Origin: Acidithiobacillus sulfuriphilus
Lineage (GTDB): Bacteria; Pseudomonadota; Gammaproteobacteria; Acidithiobacillales; Acidithiobacillaceae
Assembly: GCF_003721225.1 (NCBI RefSeq)
Contig: NZ_RIZI01000131.1
Span: 1-17,446 of the forward strand
DNA length: 17,446 bases
Direction: 5' to 3'
Under the pieces are notes generated by a model, which did not search any database, was not told the DNA's origin, and saw only the letters and a program-made list of their open reading frames with translations. Each line of letters opens with the position of its first letter. Position 1 is the first letter of the stretch. This document shows, piece after piece, positions 14,943 to 17,446 of the stretch. A program made the translations under genes and the position numbers.

Positions 14943-14972
14943 TTGACCAGTGACCGCTCCTACCGGTATCTT
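14943..14972 (+). promoter_or_regulatory. Sigma70-type promoter of rplU-rpmA
   Basis: TTGACC (14943-14948) is followed after 18 bases by TATCTT (14967-14972) on the plus strand, about 50 bases before the rplU ATG. It is back to back with the ispB promoter, the two -35 boxes being 30 bases apart. Motif match is moderate; position before a ribosomal-protein operon supports it. Confidence 0.55.
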
Positions 14973-14983
14973 ACTACCCTTTT

Positions 14984-14997
14984 CCGGAAGCTTCCGG
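14984..14997 (+). promoter_or_regulatory. Palindrome in the rplU leader
   Basis: CCGGAAGCTTCCGG is a perfect 14-base palindrome between the putative rplU -10 box and the rplU Shine-Dalgarno (15012-15016). As RNA it can form a five-pair stem with an AGCU tetraloop. It could be an autoregulatory site for L21 or a DNA operator; neither is proved. Confidence 0.4.
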
Positions 14998-15022
14998 CAA
15001 AGCCTTATTTTGGAGGTTTGTG

Positions 15023-15334
15023 ATGTACGCGGTCATCGAAAACGGCGGCAAACAATATCGGGTGGCAGTGGGCGACAAGCTCCGGCTCGAAAAGATGGAG
15101 TTGGAAGAAGGCAGCGAGCTGGCCATCAACCGCGTGCTGATGGTGGGCAGCGGCGCCGATGTCAAGATCGGCATGCCCCATGTCGATGGCGCCATCGTCA
15201 AGGGCACCGTACTCGCCCAGGGCCGCGCGGCAAAGGTGCAGATCTTCAAGATGCGTCGGCGCAAGCACTACCGCAAGCAGCAGGGCCATCGTCAATATTT
15301 CACCGAAATTCGCATCACCGGCATTGAGGCCTAA
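15023..15334 (+). CDS. rplU: 50S ribosomal protein L21
   Basis: The 103-residue protein begins [20 protein letters not shown] and ends with the L21 signature [30 protein letters not shown]21 binds 23S rRNA and contacts L20. ATG 15023 is chosen over GTG 15020 because GGAGG (15012-15016) is six bases upstream and the resulting protein matches E. coli L21 in length and N-terminus. rpmA follows after 11 bases, its AAGGAG overlapping the TAA stop of rplU. Confidence 0.97.
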   Translation: MYAVIENGGKQYRVAVGDKLRLEKMELEEGSELAINRVLMVGSGADVKIGMPHVDGAIVKGTVLAQGRAAKVQIFKMRRRKHYRKQQGHRQYFTEIRITGIEA

Positions 15335-15345
15335 GGAGCAGCGTC

Positions 15346-17446
<2,101 letters not shown>

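Overview
The window is a GC-rich, gene-dense stretch of proteobacterial chromosome. Gene order (rpsP-rimM-trmD-rplS; ispB divergent from rplU-rpmA-obgE-proB) and protein sequences fit the beta/gammaproteobacteria and Acidithiobacillia. An Acidithiobacillus-like acidophile is my best guess, but the genus cannot be proved from sequence alone. No mobile element, CRISPR array, prophage or integrase is visible. No stretch over 300 bases lacks a gene; the largest gaps (about 140-190 bases) hold promoters, a terminator and two mini-ORFs.

Region 1 (1-4762, minus strand, reading right to left) is a translation/secretion block: a family-4 iron-sulfur uracil-DNA glycosylase, ffh (SRP GTPase), rpsP (S16), rimM, trmD, rplS (L19) and an unrecognised gene cut by the left edge. 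From rpsP on, every junction overlaps, which implies tight translational coupling. Region 2 (4838-6761, plus strand) is uup, an ABC-F ATPase, preceded by a 20-codon mini-ORF with a strong Shine-Dalgarno whose stop lies one base before the uup ATG.

Region 3 (6797-13582, minus strand) is the least ordinary part and looks like a cell-envelope cluster. In transcription order it holds a small lipoprotein with four extra cysteines, a PP0621-like zinc-ribbon membrane protein, an O-antigen ligase/polymerase-like protein with a TPR-like tail, a phosphomannomutase/phosphoglucomutase, a 38-codon mini-ORF, an FtsI-like class B penicillin-binding protein outside the usual dcw cluster, and two small membrane proteins. 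The PBP has SSD where SSN is usual and three close cysteine pairs. A plausible reading is a unit linking surface-glycan supply or assembly with septal or side-wall peptidoglycan synthesis.

Region 4 (13732-17446): a tRNA-Pro(CGG) gene with encoded CCA and a strong terminator lies on the minus strand just after ispB. Divergent from ispB, on the plus strand, are rplU, rpmA, obgE and the start of proB. Two sigma70-like promoters sit back to back between ispB and rplU. A 12-bp terminator-type hairpin after rpmA takes in the only visible ribosome-binding site of obgE, suggesting that obgE expression is set by read-through and RNA folding.

Most of the window is ordinary core genome. The points worth a second look are the envelope cluster with its unusual PBP, the two coupled mini-ORFs, and the hairpins in front of obgE and rplU.
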